This document shows positions 1-14,853 of a DNA stretch of 64,000 nt, piece by piece. The stretch lies in assembly GCA_963082875.1 (NCBI GenBank), contig OY720099.1, forward strand, positions 5,146,001 through 5,210,000. Reading direction: 5' to 3'. A program made the translations under genes and the position numbers. A model generated the notes under the pieces. That model saw only the letters and a program-made list of their open reading frames with translations, ran no database searches and had not been told where the DNA came from. How positions within the stretch are numbered: the first letter of the stretch is position 1; each line of letters begins with the position of its first letter. This DNA comes from Corella eumyota. Lineage: Eukaryota > Chordata > Ascidiacea > Phlebobranchia > Corellidae.

Positions 1-1379
1 AAATATTAATATTCATAAAAGTTATAAAACTTTTATTAAAAATTTATGAAATTTCAAAACCTAAAATTTTGTATTTTATTAGACGCGCATTGGCCTAACT
101 AACATTCAAGATAAAACATTTCGCGAAAATTTTTAGTAAAACAAAAGTTTGTGGTAATTTTTATTTTGGTTTTAATTAGGTCACGTGATATTTTTGGCCA
201 ATGATATTGGATACAAATTTTTTGAAAAAAAATAAAAAATTTTAAATCGAAAAATAATTGTTGTGTTAGAACCGCACAGGTCCAATTACCGTGTTTACAA
301 AATATTTTTTGAAAATATTAATATTCATAAAAGTTATGAAACTTTTATTAAAAATTTATGAAATCTTAAAACTTAAAATTTTGTATTTTATTAGAGGCGC
401 ATTGGCCTAACTAACATTCAAGATAAAACATTTCGCAAAAATTTTCAGTAAAACAAAAGTTTGAGGTAATTTTTATTATGGTTTTCATTAGGTCACGTGA
501 TATTTTTGGCCAATGATATTGCATACAAATTTTTTGAAAAAAAATTAAAAATTTTAAATCGAAAAATAATTGTTGTGTTAGAACCGCACAGGTTCAATTA
601 CCGTGTTTACAAAATATTTTTTAAAATTATTAATATTCATAAAAGTTAAGACACTTTTATTAAAAATTTATGAAATTTCAAAACCTAAAATTTTGTATTT
701 TATTAGACGCGCATTGGCCTAACTAACATTTAAGATAAAACATTTTGCGAAAATTTTTAGTAAAACAAAAGTTTGAGGTAATTTTTATTTTGGTTTTCAT
801 TAGGTCACGTGATATTTTTGGCCAATGATATTGCATACAAATTTTTTGAAAAAAAATAAAAAATTTTAAATCGAAAAATAATTGTTGTGTTAGAACCGCA
901 CAGGTCCAATTACCGTGTTTACAAAATATTTTTCGAAAATATTAATATTCATAAAAGTTATGAAACTTTTATTAAAAATTTATGAAATCTCAAAACCTAA
1001 AATTTTGTATTTTATTAGACGCGCATTGGCCTAACTAACATTCAAGATAAAACATTTCGCAAAAATTCTCAGTAAAACAAAAGTTTGATGTAATTTTTAT
1101 TTTGAATTTAATTAGTTCACGTGATATTTTTGGCCAATGATATTGCATACAAGTTTTTTGAGGAAAAATAAAAAATTTTAAATCAAAAAATAATTGTTGT
1201 GTTAGAACCGCACAGGTCCAATTACCGTGTTTACAAAATATTTTTCGAAAATATTATTATTCATAAAAGTTATGAAACTTTTATTAAAAATTTATGAAAT
1301 CTCAAAACCTAAAATTTTGTATTTTATTAGACGCGCATTGGCCTAACTAACATTCAAGATAAAACATTTTGCGAAAATT

Positions 1380-4300
1380 TTCAGTAAAACAAAAGTTTGA
1401 GGTAATTTTTATTTTGGGTTTAATTAGGTCACGTGATATTTTTGGCCAATGATATTGCATACAAATTTTTTGAAAAAAAATAAAAAATTTTAAATCGAAA
1501 AATAATTGTTGTGTTAGAACCGCACAGGTCCAATTACCGTGTTTACATAATATTTTTCAAAAATATTAATATTCATAAAAGTTATGACACTTTTATTAAA
1601 AATTTATGAAATCTCAAAACCTAAAATTTTGTATTTTATTAGACGCGCATTGGCCTAACTAACATTCAAGATAAAACATTTCGCGAAAATTTTTATAAAA
1701 CAAAAGTTTGAGGTAATTTTTATTTTGGTTTTAATTAGGTCACGTGATATTTTTGGCCAATGATATTGCATACAAATTTTTTGAAAAAAAATAAAAAATT
1801 TTAAATCGAAAAATAATTGTTGTGTTAGAACCGCACAGGTCCAATTACCGTGTTTACAAAATATTTTTTGAAAATATTAATATTCATAAAAGTTATGAAA
1901 CTTTTATTAAAAATTTATGAAATCTCAAAACCTAAAATTTTGTATTTTATTAGACGCGCATTGGCCTAACTAACATTCAAGATAAAACATTTCGCAAAAA
2001 TTTTCAGTAAAACAAAAGTTTGAGGTAATTTTTATTATGGTTTTCATTAGGTCACGTGATATTTTTGGCCAATGATATTGCATACAAATTTTTTGAAAAA
2101 AAATTAAAAATTTTAAATCGAAAAATAATTGTTGTGTTAGAACCGCACAGGTTCAATTACCGTGTTTCCAAATTTTTTTTTAAAATTATTAATATTCATA
2201 AAAGTTATGACACTTTTATTAAAAATTTATGAAATCTCAAAACCTAAAATTTTGTATTTTATTAGACGCGCTTTGGCCTAACTAACATTTAAGATAAAAC
2301 ATTTTGCGAAAATTTTTAGTAAAACAAAAGTTTGAGGTAATTTTTATTTTGGTTTTAATTAGGTCACGTGATATTTTTGGCCAATGATATTTATTGCATA
2401 CAAATTTTTTGAAAAAAAATAAAAAATTTTAAATCGAAAAATAATTTTTGTGTTAGAACCGCACAGGTCCAATTACCGTGTTTACAAAATATTTTTCGAA
2501 AATATTAATATTCATAAAAGTTATGAAACTTTTATTAAAAATTTATGAAATCTCAAAACCTAAAATTTTGTATTTTATTAGACGCGCATTGGCCTAACTA
2601 ACATTCAAGATAAAACATTTCGCGAAAATTTTCAGTAAAACAAAAGTTTGAGGTAATTTTTATTTTGGGTTTAATTAGGTCACGTGATATTTTTGGCCAA
2701 TGATATTGCATACAAATTTTTTGAAAAAAAATAAAAAATTTTAAATCGAAAAATAATTGTTGTGTTAGAACCGCACAGGTCCGATTACCGTGTTTACATA
2801 ATATTTTTCGAAAATATTAATATTCATAAAAGTTATGAAACTTTTATTAAAAATTTATGAAATCTCAAAACCTAAAATTTTGTATTTTATTAGACGCGCA
2901 TTGGCCTAACTAACATTCAAGATAAAACATTTTGCGAAAATTTTAAGTAAAACAAAAGGTTAATGTAATTTTTATTTTGGTTTTCATTAGGTCACGTGAT
3001 ATTTTTGGCCAATGATATTGCATACAAATTTTTTAAAAAAAAATAAAAAATTTTAAATCGAAAAATAATTGTTGTGTTAGAACCGCACAGGTCCAATTAC
3101 CGTGTTTACAAAATATTTTTCGAAAATATTAATATTCATAAAAGTTATGAAACTTTTATTAAAAATTTATGAAATCTCAAAACCTAAACTTTTGTATTTT
3201 ATTAGACGCGCATTGGCCTAACTAACATTCAAGATAAAACATTTCGCGAAAATTCTCAGTAAAACAAAAGTTTGAGGTAATTTTTATTTTGGGTTTAATT
3301 AGGTCACGTGATATTTTTGGCCAATGATATTGCATACAAATTTTTTGAAAAAAAATAAAAAATTTTAAATCGAAAAATAATTGTTGTGTTAGAACCGCAC
3401 AGGTCCAATTACCGTGTTTACATAATATTTTTCAAAAATATTAATATTCATAAAAGTTATGACACTTTTATTAAAAATTTATGAAATCTCAAAACCTAAA
3501 ATTTTGTATTTTATTAGACGCGCATTGGCCTAACTAACATTCAAGATAAAACATTTCGCGAAAATTTTTAGTAAAACAAAAGTTTGAGGTAATTTTTATT
3601 TTGGTTTTAATTAGGTCACGTGATATTTTTGGCCAATGATATTGCATACAAATTTTTTGAAAAAAAATAAAAAATTTTAAATCGAAAAATAATTGTTGTG
3701 TTAGAACCGCACAGGTCCAATTACCGTGTTTACAAAATATTTTTTGAAAATATTAATATTCATAAAAGTTATGAAACTTTTATTAAAAATTTATGAAATC
3801 TCAAAACCTAAAATTTTGTATTTTATTAGACGCGCATTGGCCTAACTAACATTCAAGATCAAACATTTCGCAAAAATTTTCAGTAAAACAAAAGTTTGAG
3901 GTAATTTTTAATATGGTTTTCATTAGGTCACGTGATATTTTTGGCCAATGATATTGCATACAAATTTTTTAAAAAAAAATTAAAAATTTTAAATCGAAAA
4001 ATAATTGTTGTGTTAGAACCGCACAGGTTCAATTACCGTGTTTCCAAATTTTTTTTTAAAATTATTAATATTCATAAAAGTTATGACACTTTTATTAAAA
4101 ATTTATGAAATCTCAAAACCTAAAATTTTGTATTTTATTAGACGCGCTTTAGCCTAACTAACATTTAAGATAAAACATTTTGCGAAAATTTTTAGTAAAA
4201 CAAAAGTTTGAGGTAATTTTTATTTTGGGTTTAATTAGGTCACGTGATATTTTTGGCCAATGATATTTATTGCATACAAATTTTTTGAAAAAAAATAAAA

Positions 4301-4496
4301 AATTTTAAATCGAAAAATAATTTTTGTGTTAGAACCGCACAGGTCCAATTACCGTGTTTACAAAATATTTTTCGAAAATATTAATATTCATAAAAGTTAT
4401 GAAACTTTTATTAAAAATTTATGAAATCTCAAAACCTAAAATTTTGTATTTTATTAGACGCGCATTGGCCTAACTAACATTCAAGATAAAACATTT
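1380..4496. repeat. Higher-order repeat: block of about 4 monomers copied 1,876 bp apart
   Basis: Rare variants recur at a fixed offset of 1,875-1,876 bp, which is six monomers plus a 4-bp insertion. TTTACATAAT is at 1542 and 3417. TGTTTCCAAA is at 2163 and 4039. The insertion giving GATATTTATTGCAT is near 2386 and 4262. The shared block is roughly 1380-2620 and 3256-4496. Outside these limits the variants stop matching. Confidence 0.75.
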
Positions 4497-4499
4497 CGC

Positions 4500-4580
4500 G
4501 AAAATTCTCAGTAAAACAAAAGTTTTTAAATTATTAATATTCATAAAAACTTTTTAAATTATTAATATTCATAAAAGTTA
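4500..4580. repeat. Rearranged short satellite monomer
   Basis: The normal order breaks here. After AAAACAAAAGTTT the sequence jumps straight to AAATTATTAATATTCAT, repeats that piece once, and then resumes a normal monomer. Most of one monomer is missing, which suggests a short-homology recombination event inside the array. Confidence 0.75.
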
Positions 4581-5641
4581 TGACACTTTTATTAAAAATT
4601 TATGAAATCTCAAAACCTAAAATTTTGTATTTTATTAGACGCGCATTGGCCTAACTAACATTCAAGATAAAACATTTCGCGAAAATTTTCAGTAAAACAA
4701 AAGTTTGAGGTAATTTTTATTATGGTTTTCATTAGGTCACGTGATGATTTTGGCCAATGATATTGCATACAAATTTTTTGAGGAAAAATAAAAAATTTTA
4801 AATCAAAAAATAATTGTTGTGTTAGAACCGCACAGGTCCAATTAACGTGTTTACAAAATATTTTCAGAAAGTATTAATATTTATAAAAGTTATGAAACTT
4901 TTATTAAAAATTTATGAAATCTCAAAACCTAAAATTTTGTATTTTATTAAACGCGCATTGGCCTAACTAACATTCAAGATAAAACATTTCGCAAAAATTC
5001 TTAGTAAAACAAAAGTTTGAGTCAATTTTTATTTTGGGTTTAAATAGGTCACGTGATATTTTTGGCCAATGATATTGCATACAAATTTTTTAAAAAAATA
5101 AAAAATTTTAAATCGAAAAATAATTGTTGTGTTAGAACCGCACAGGTCCAATTACCATGTTTACAAAACATTTTTCGAAAATATTAATATTCATAAAAGT
5201 TATGAAACTTTTATTAAAAATTTATGAAATCTCAAAACCTAAAATTTTGTATTTTATTAGACGCGCATTGGCCTAACTAACATTCAAGATAAAACATTTC
5301 GCATAAATTCTCAGTAAAACAAAAGTTTGAGGTAATTTTTATTTTGGTTTTCATTAGGTCACGTGATATTTTTGGCCAATGATATTGCATACAAATTTTT
5401 TTTTTAAAATAACAAATTTTAAATCGAAAAATAATTGTTGTGTTAGAACCGCACAGGTCCAATTACCGTGTTTACAAAATATTTTTTGAAAATGTTAATA
5501 TTCATAAAAGTTATGAAACTTTTATTAAAAATTTATGAAATCTCAAAACCTAAAATTTTGTATTTTATTAGACGCGCATTGGCCTAACTAACATTCAAGA
5601 TAAAACATTTCGCATAAATTCTCAGTAAAACAAAAGTTTGA

Positions 5642-5827
5642 GGTAATTTTTATTTTGGGTTTAATTAGGTCACGTGATATTTTTGGCCAATGATATTGCA
5701 TACAAATTTTTTAAAAAAAAATTAAAAATTTTAAATCGAAAAATAATTGTTGTGTTAGAACCGCACAGGTTCATTTACCATGTTTACAAAATATCTTTTT
5801 AAATTATTAATATTCATAAAAGTTATG
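5642..5827. repeat. Short 185-bp satellite unit (internal deletion)
   Basis: The landmark GGTAATTTTTATTTTGGG at 5642 recurs at 5827, only 185 bp later instead of 312. The unit jumps from CATAAAAGTTATG directly to GTAATTTTTATT, losing about 127 bp from its middle. Confidence 0.75.
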
Positions 5828-8800
5828 GTAATTTTTATTTTGGGTTTAATTAGGTCACGTGATATTTTTGGCCAATGATATTGCATACAAATTTTTTAAA
5901 AAAAAATTAAAAAATTTAAATCGAAAAATAATTGTTGTGTTAGAACCGCACAGGTTCATTTACCATGTTTACAAAATATTTTTTTAAATTATTATTATTC
6001 ATAAAAGTTATGAAACATTTATTAAAAATTTATGAAATCTTAAAACCTAAAATTTTGTATTTTATTAGACGCGCATTGGCCTAACTAACATTCAAGATAA
6101 AACATTTTGCAAAAATTTTTAGTAAAACAAAAGTTTGAGGTAATTTTTATTTTGGTTTTAATTAGGTCACGTGATATTTTTGGCCAATGATATTGCATAC
6201 AAATTTTTTTTTTTAAATTAACAAATTTTAAATCGAAAAATAATTGTTGTGTTAGAACCGCACAGGTCCAATTACCGTGTTTACAAAATATTTTTTGAAA
6301 ATATTAATATTCATAAAAGTTATGAAACTTTTATTAAAAATTTATGAAATCTCAAAACCTAAAATTTTGTATTTTATTAGACGCGCATTGGCCTAACTAA
6401 CATTCAAGATAAAACATTTCGCGAACATTTTTAGTAAAACAAAAGTTTGAGGTAATTTTTATTTTGGGTTTAATTAGGTCACGTGATATTTTTGGCAAAT
6501 GATATTGCATACAAATTTTTTGAAAAAAAATAAAAAATTTTAAATCGAAAAATAATTGTTGTGTTAAAACCGCACAGGTCTAATTGCCGTGTTTACAAAA
6601 TATTTTTTGAAAATATTAATATTCATAAAAGTTATGACACTTTTTTTAAAAATTTATGAAATCTCAAAACCTAAAATTTTGTATTTTATTAGACGCGCAT
6701 TGGCATAACTAGCATTTAAGATAAAACATTTCGCGAAAATTTTTAGTGAAACAAAAGTTTGAGGTAATTTTTATTTTGGGTTTAATTAGGTCACGTGATA
6801 TTTTTGGCCAATGATATTGCATACAAATTTTTTGAAAAAAAATAAAAAATTTTAAATCGAAAAATAATTGTTGTGTTAGAACCGCACAGGTCCAATTACC
6901 GTGTTTACGAAATATTTTTTTAAAATATTAATATTCATAAAAGTTATGACACTTTTATTAAAAATTTATGAAATCTCAAAACCTAAAATTTTGTATTTTA
7001 TTAGACGCGCATTGGCCTAACTAACATTCAAGATAAAACATTTCGCGAAAATTTTTAGTAAAACAAAAGTTTGAGGTAATTTTTATTTTGGTTTTAATTA
7101 GGTCACGTGATATTTTTGGCCAATGATATTGCATACAAATTTTTTGCAAAAAAATAACAAATTTTAAATCGAAAAATAATTGTTGTGTTAGAACCGCACA
7201 GGTCCAATTATCGTGTTTACAAAATATTTTTTGAAAATATTAATATTCATAAAAGTTATGAAACTTTTATTAAAAATTTATGAAATCTCAAAACCTAAAA
7301 TTTTGTATTTTATTAGACGCGCATTGGCCTAACTAACATTCAAGATAAAACATTTCGCGAAAATTTTTAGTAAAACAAAAGTTTGAGGTAATTTTTATTT
7401 TGGTTTTAATTAGGTCACGTGATATTTTTGGCCAATGATATTGCATACAAATTTTTTGCAAAAAAATAACAAATTTTAAATCGAAAAATAATTGTTGTGT
7501 TAGAACCGCACAGGTCCAATTACCGTGTTTACAAAATATTTTTTGAAAATATTAATATTCATAAAAGTTATGAAACTTTTATTAAAAATTTATGAAATCT
7601 TAAAACCTAAAATTTTGTATTTTATTAGACGCGCATTGGCCTAACTAACATTCAAGATAAAACATTTCGCGAAAATTTTCAGTAAAACAAAAGTTTGAGG
7701 TAATTTATATTATGGTTTTCATTAGGTCACGTGATATTTTTGGCCAATGATATTGCATACAAATTTTTTGAGGAAAAATAAAAAATTTTAAATCGAAAAA
7801 TAATTTTTGTGTTAGAACCGCACAGGTCCAATTAACGTGTTTACAAAATATTTTCAGAAAGTATTAATATTTATAAAAGTTATGAAACTTTTATTAAAAA
7901 TTTATGAAATCTCAAAACCTAAAATTTTGAATTTTATTAGACGCGCATTGGCCTAACTAACATTCAAGATAAAACATTTCGCGAAAATTCTCAGTAAAAC
8001 AAAAGTTTGAGGTAATTTTTATTTTGGGTTTAAATAGGTCACGTGATATTTTTGGCCAATGATATTGCATACAAATTTTTTGAAAAAAAATAAAAAATTT
8101 TAAATCGAAAAATAATTGTTGTGTTAGAACCGCACAAGTCCAATTACCGTGTTTACGAAATATTTTTTTAAAATATTAATATTCATAAAAGTTATGACAC
8201 TTTTATTAAAAATTTATGAAATTTCAAAACCTAAAATTTTGTATTTTATTAGACGCGCATTGGCCTAACTAACATTCAAGATAAAACATTTCGCGATAAT
8301 TTTTAGTAAAACAAAAGTTTGAGGTAATTTTTATTTTGGTTTTAATTAGGTCACGTGATATTTTTGGCCAATGATATTGCATACAAATTTTTTGCAAAAA
8401 AATAAAAAATTTTAAATCGAAAAATAATTGTTGTGTTAGAACCGCACAGGTCCAATTACCGTGTTTACAAAATATTTTTTGAAAATATTAATATTCATAA
8501 AAGTTATGACACTTTTATTAAAAATTTATGAAATCTCAAAACCTAAAATTTTATATTTTATTAGACGCGCATTGGCCTAACTAGCATTTAAGATAAAACA
8601 TTTCGCGAAAATTTTTAGTAAAACAAAAGTTTGAGGTAATTTTTATTTTGGGTTTAATTAGGTCACGTGATATTTTTGGCCAATGATATTGCATACAAAT
8701 TTTTTGAAAAAAAATAAAAAATTTTAAATCGAAAAATAATTGTTGTGTTAGAACCGCACAAGTCCAATTACCGTGTTTACGAAATATTTTTTTAAAATAT

Positions 8801-8899
8801 TAATATTCATAAAAGTTATGACACTTTTATTAAAAATTTATGAAATTTCAAAACCTAAAATTTTGTATTTTATTAGACGCGCATTGGCCTAACTAACAT

Positions 8900-10770
8900 T
8901 CAAGATAAAACATTTCGCGATAATTTTTAGTAAAACAAAAGTTTGAGGTAATTTTTATTTTGGTTTTAATTAGGTCACGTGATATTTTTGGCCAATGATA
9001 TTGCATACAAATTTTTTGCAAAAAAATAAAAAATTTTAAATCGAAAAATAATTGTTGTGTTAGAACCGCACAGGTCCAATTACCGTGTTTACAAAATATT
9101 TTTTGAAAATATTAATATTCATAAAAGTTATGAAACTTTTATTAAAAATTTATGAAATCTTAAAACCTAAAATTTTGTATTTTATTAGACGCGCATTGGC
9201 CTAACTAACATTCAAGATAAAACATTTCGCGAAAATTTTCAGTAAAACAAAAGTTTGAGGTAATTTATATTATGGTTTTCATTAGGTCACGTGATATTTT
9301 TGGCCAATGATATTGCATACAAATTTTTTGAGGAAAAATAAAAAATTTTAAATCGAAAAATAATTGTTGTGTTAGAACCGCACTGGTCCAATTAACGTGT
9401 TTACAAAATATTTTCATAAAGTATTAATATTTATAAAAGTTATGAAACTTTTATTAAAAATTTATGAAATCTCAAAACCTAAAATTTTGTATTTTATTAG
9501 ACGCGCATTGGCCTAACTAACATTCAAGATAAAACATTTCGCGAAAATTCTCAGTAAAACAAAAGTTTGAGGTAATTTTTATTTTGGGTTTAAATAGGTC
9601 ACGTGATATTTTTGGCCAATGATATTGCATACAAATTTTTTAAAAAAATAAAAAATTTTAAAACGAAAAATAATTATTGTGTTAGAACCGCACAGGTCCA
9701 ATTACCGTGTTTACAAAATATTTTTCGAAAATATTAATATTCTTAAAAGTTATGAAACTTTTATTAAAAATTTATGAAATCTCAAAACCTAAAATTTTGT
9801 ATTTTATTAGACGCGCATTGGCCTAACTAACATTCAAAATAAAACATTTCGCGATAATTTTTAGTAAAACAAAAGTTTGAGGTAATTTTTATTTTGGTTT
9901 TAATTAGGTCATGTGATATTTTTGGCCAATGATATTGCATACAAATTTTTTGCAAAAAAATAAAAAATTTTAAATCGAAAAATAATTGTTGTGTTAGAAC
10001 CGCACAGGTCCAATTACCGTGTTTACAAAATATTTTTTGAAAATATTAATATTCATAAAAGTTATGAAACTTTTATTAAAAATTTATGAAATCTTAAAAC
10101 CTAAAATTTTGTATTTTATTAGACGCGCATTGGCCTAACTAACATTCAAGATAAAACATTTCGCGAAAATTTTCAGTAAAACAAAAGTTTGAGGTAATTT
10201 ATATTATGGTTTTCATTAGGTCACGTGATATTTTTGGCCAATGATATTGCATACAAATTTTTTGAGGAAAAATAAAAAATTTTAAATCGAAAAATAATTG
10301 TTGTGTTAGAACCGCACTGGTCCAATTAACGTGTTTACAAAATATTTTCATAAAGTATTAATATTTATAAAAGTTATGAAACTTTTATTAAAAATTTATG
10401 AAATCTCAAAACCTAAAATTTTGTATTTTATTAGACGCGCATTGGCCTAACTAACATTCAAGATAAAACATTTCGCGAAAATTCTCAGTAAAACAAAAGT
10501 TTGAGGTAATTTTTATTTTGGGTTTAAATAGGTCACGTGATATTTTTGGCCAATGATATTGCATACAAATTTTTTAAAAAAATAAAAAATTTTAAAACGA
10601 AAAATAATTATTGTGTTAGAACCGCACAGGTCCAATTACCGTGTTTACAAAATATTTTTCGAAAATATTAATATTCTTAAAAGTTATGAAACTTTTATTA
10701 AAAATTTATGAAATCTCAAAACCTAAAATTTTGTATTTTATTAGACGCGCATTGGCCTAACTAACATTCA
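8900..10770. repeat. Tandem trimer higher-order repeat (934 bp, two copies)
   Basis: Diagnostic variants recur 934 bp apart: TTTCATAAAGTATT at 9412 and 10346, AAAACGAAAAATAATTATTG at 9660 and 10594, and TTTTGCAAAAAAATAAA at about 9015 and 9949. The two copies are almost identical, which implies recent unequal exchange or replication slippage in a unit of three monomers. Confidence 0.75.
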
Positions 10771-13700
10771 AAATAAAAGATTTTGCGAAAATTCTCAGGT
10801 AAACAAAAGTTTGAGGTAATTTTTATTTTGGTTTTCATTAGGTCACGTGATATTTTTGGCCAATGATATTGCATACAAATATTTTTTTTTAAAATAACAA
10901 ATTTTAAATCAAAAAATAATTGTTGTGTTAGAACCGCACAGGTCCAATTACCGTGTTTACAAAATATTTTTTGAAAATATTATTATTCATAAAAGTTATG
11001 AAACTTTTATTAAAAATTTATGAAATCTCAAAACCTAAAATTTTGTATTTTATTAGACGCGCATTGGCCTAACTAACATTCAAGATAAAACATTTCGCGA
11101 AAATTTTTAGTAAAACAAAAGTTTGAGGTAATTTTTATTTTGGGTTTAATTAGGTCACGTGATATTTTTGGCCAATGATATTGCATACAAATTTTTTGAA
11201 AAAAAATAAAAAATTTTAAATCGAAAAATAATTGTTGTGTTAAAACCGCACAGGTCCAATTACCGTGTTTACAAAATATTTTTTGAAAATATTAATATTC
11301 ATAAAAGTTATGACACTTTTATTAAAAATTTATGAAATCTTAAAACCTAAAATTTTGTATTTTAATAGACGCGCATTGGCCTAACCAACATTCAAGATAA
11401 AACATTTCGCGAAAATTTTTATTAAAACAAAAGTTTGAGGTAATTTTTATTTTGGTTTTCATTAGGTCACGTGATATTTTTGGCCAATGATATTGCATAC
11501 AAATATTTTTTTTTAAAATAACAAATTTTAAATCAAAAAATAATTGTTGTGTTAGAACCGCACAGGTCCAATTACCGTGTTTACAAAATATTTTTTGAAA
11601 ATATTAATATTCATAAAAGTTATGAAACTTTTATTAAAAATTTATGAAATCTCAAAACCTAAAATTTTGTATTTTATTAGACGCGCATTGGCCTAACTAA
11701 CATTCAAGATAAAACATTTCGCGAAAATTTTTAGTAAAACAAAAGTTTGAGGTAATTTTTATTTTGGGTTTAATTAGGTCACGTGATATTTTTGGCCAAT
11801 GATATTGCATACAAATTTTTTGAAAAAAAATAAAAAATTTTAAATCGAAAAATAATTGTTGTGTTAGAACCGCACAGGTCCAATTACCGTGTTTACGAAA
11901 TATTTTTTTAAAATATTAATATTCATAAAAGTTATGACACTTTTATTAAAAATTTATGAAATCTCAAAACCTAAAATTTTGTATTTTATTAGACGCGCAT
12001 TGGCCTAACTAGCATTTAAGATAAAACATTTCGCGAAAATTTTTAGTAAAACAAAAGTTTGAGGTAATTTTTATTTTGGGTTTAATTAGGTCACGTGATA
12101 TTTTTGGCCAATGATATTGCATACAAATTTTTTGAAAAAAAATAAAAAATTTTAAATCGAAAAATAATTGTTGTGTTAGAACCGCACAGGTCCAATTACC
12201 GTGTTTACAAAATATTTTTTGAAAATATTAATATTCATAAAAGTTATGAAACTTTTATTAAAAATTTATGAAATCTTAAAACCTAAAATTTTGTATATTA
12301 TTAGACGCGCATTGGCCTAACTAACATTCAAGATAAAACATTTCGCGAAAATTTTCAGTAAAACAAAAGTTTGAGGTAATTTATATTATAGTTTTCATTA
12401 GGTCACGTGATATTTTTGGCCAATGATATTGCATACAAATTTTTTGAGAAAAAATAAAAAATTTTAAATCGAAAAATAATTGTTGTGTTAGAACCGCACA
12501 GGTCCAATTAACGTGTTTACAAAATATTTTCATAAAGTATTAATATTTATAAAAGTTATGAAACTTTTATTAAAAATTTATGAAATCTCAAAACCTAAAA
12601 TTTTGTATTTTATTAGACGCGCATTGGCCTAACTAACATTCAAGATAAAACATTTCGCGAAAATTCTCAGTAAAACAAAAGTTTGAGGTAATTTTTATTT
12701 TGGGTTTAAATAGGTCACGTGATATTTTTGGCCAATGATATTGCATACAAATTTTTTAAAAAAATAAAAAATTTTAAATCGAAAAATAATTAATGTGTTA
12801 GAACCGCACAGGTCCAATTACCGTGTTTACAAAATATTTTTCGAAAATATTAATATTCTTAAAAGTTATGAAACTTTTATTAAAAATTTATGAAATCTTA
12901 AAACCTAAAATTTTGTATTTTATTAGACGCGCGCTAAAATTTTGTATTTTATTAGACGCGCATTGGCCTAACTAACATTCAAGATAAAACATTTTGCAAA
13001 AATTCTCAGTAAAACAAAAGTTTGAGGTAATTTTTATTTTGGTTTTAATTAAGTCACGTGATATTTTTGGCCAATGATATTGCATACAAATTTTTTTTTT
13101 TAAAATAACAAATTTTAAATCGAAAAATAATTGTTGTGTTAGAACCGCACAGGTCCAATTGCCGTGTTTACAAACTATTTTTTTGAAAATATTAATATTC
13201 TTAAAAGTTATGACACTTTTATTAAAAATTTATGAAATCTCAAAACCTAAAATTTTGTATTTTATTAGACGCGCATTGGCCTAACTAACATTCAAGATAA
13301 AACATTTCGCGAAAATTTTTAGTAAAACAAAAGTTTGAGGTAATTTTTATTTTGGTTTTAATTAGGTCACGTGATATTTTTGGCCAATGATATTGCATAC
13401 AAATTTTTTGCAAAAAAATAACAAATTTTAAATCGAAAAATAATTGTTGTGTTAGAACCGCACAGGTCCAATTACCGTGTTTACAAAATATTTTTTGAAA
13501 ATATTAATATTCATAAAAGTTATGAAACTTTTATTAAAAATTTATGAAATCTTAAAACCTAAAATTTTGTATTTTATTAGACGCGCATTGGCCTAACTAA
13601 CATTCAAGATAAAACATTTCGCGAAAATTTTCAGTAAAACAAAAGTTTGAGGTAATTTATATTATGGTTTTCATTAGGTCACGTGATATTTTTGGCCAAT

Positions 13701-14853
13701 GATATTGCATACAAATTTTTTGAAAAAAAATAAAAAATTTTAAATCGAAAAATAATTGTTGTGTTAGAACCGCACAGGTCCAATTAACGTGTTTACAAAA
13801 TATTTTCATAAAGTATTAATATTTATAAAAGTTATGAAACTTTTATTAAAAATTTATGAAATCTCAAAACCTAAAATTTTGTATTTTATTAGACGCGCAT
13901 TGGCCTAACTAACATTCAAGATAAAACATTTCGCCAAAATTCTCAGTAAAACAAAAGTTTGAGGTAATTTTTATTTTGGGTTTAATTAGGTCACGTGATA
14001 TTTTTGGCCAATGATATTGCATACAAATTTTTTTTTTTAAAATAACAAATTTTAAATCGAAAAATAATTGTTGTGTTAGAACCGCACAGGTCCAATTGCC
14101 ATGTTTACAAACTATTTTTTTGAAAATATTAATATTCTTAAAAGTTATGACACTTTTATTAAAAATTTATGAAATCTCAAAACCTAAAATTTTGTATTTT
14201 ATTAGACGCGCATTGGCCTAACTAGCATTTAAGATAAAACATTTTGCGAAAATTTTTAGTAAAACAAAAGTTTGAGGTAATTTTTATTTTGGGGTTTAAT
14301 TAGGTCACGTGATATTTTTGGCCAATGATATTGCATACAAATTTTTTGAAAAAAAATAAAAAATTTTAAATCGAAAAATAATTGTTGTGTTAGAACCGCA
14401 CAGGTCCAATTACCGTGTTTACGAAATATTTTTTTAAAATATTAATATTCATAAAAGTTATGACACTTTTATTAAAAATTTATGAAATCTCAAAACCTAA
14501 AATTTTATATTTTATTAGACGCGCATTGGCCTAACTAGCATTTAAGATAAAACATTTCGCGAAAATTTTTAGTAAAACAAAAGTTTGAGGTAATTTTTAT
14601 TTTGGGTTTAATTAGGTCACGTGATATTTTTGGCCAATGATATTGCATACAAATTTTTTGCAAAAAAATAACAAATTTTAAATCGAAAAATAATTGTTGT
14701 GTTAGAACCGCACAAGTCCAATTACCGTGTTTACGAAATATTTTTTTAAAATATTAATATTCATAAAAGTTATGACACTTTTATTAAAAATTTATGAAAT
14801 TTCAAAACCTAAAATTTTGTATTTTATTAGACGCGCATTGGCCTAACTAACAT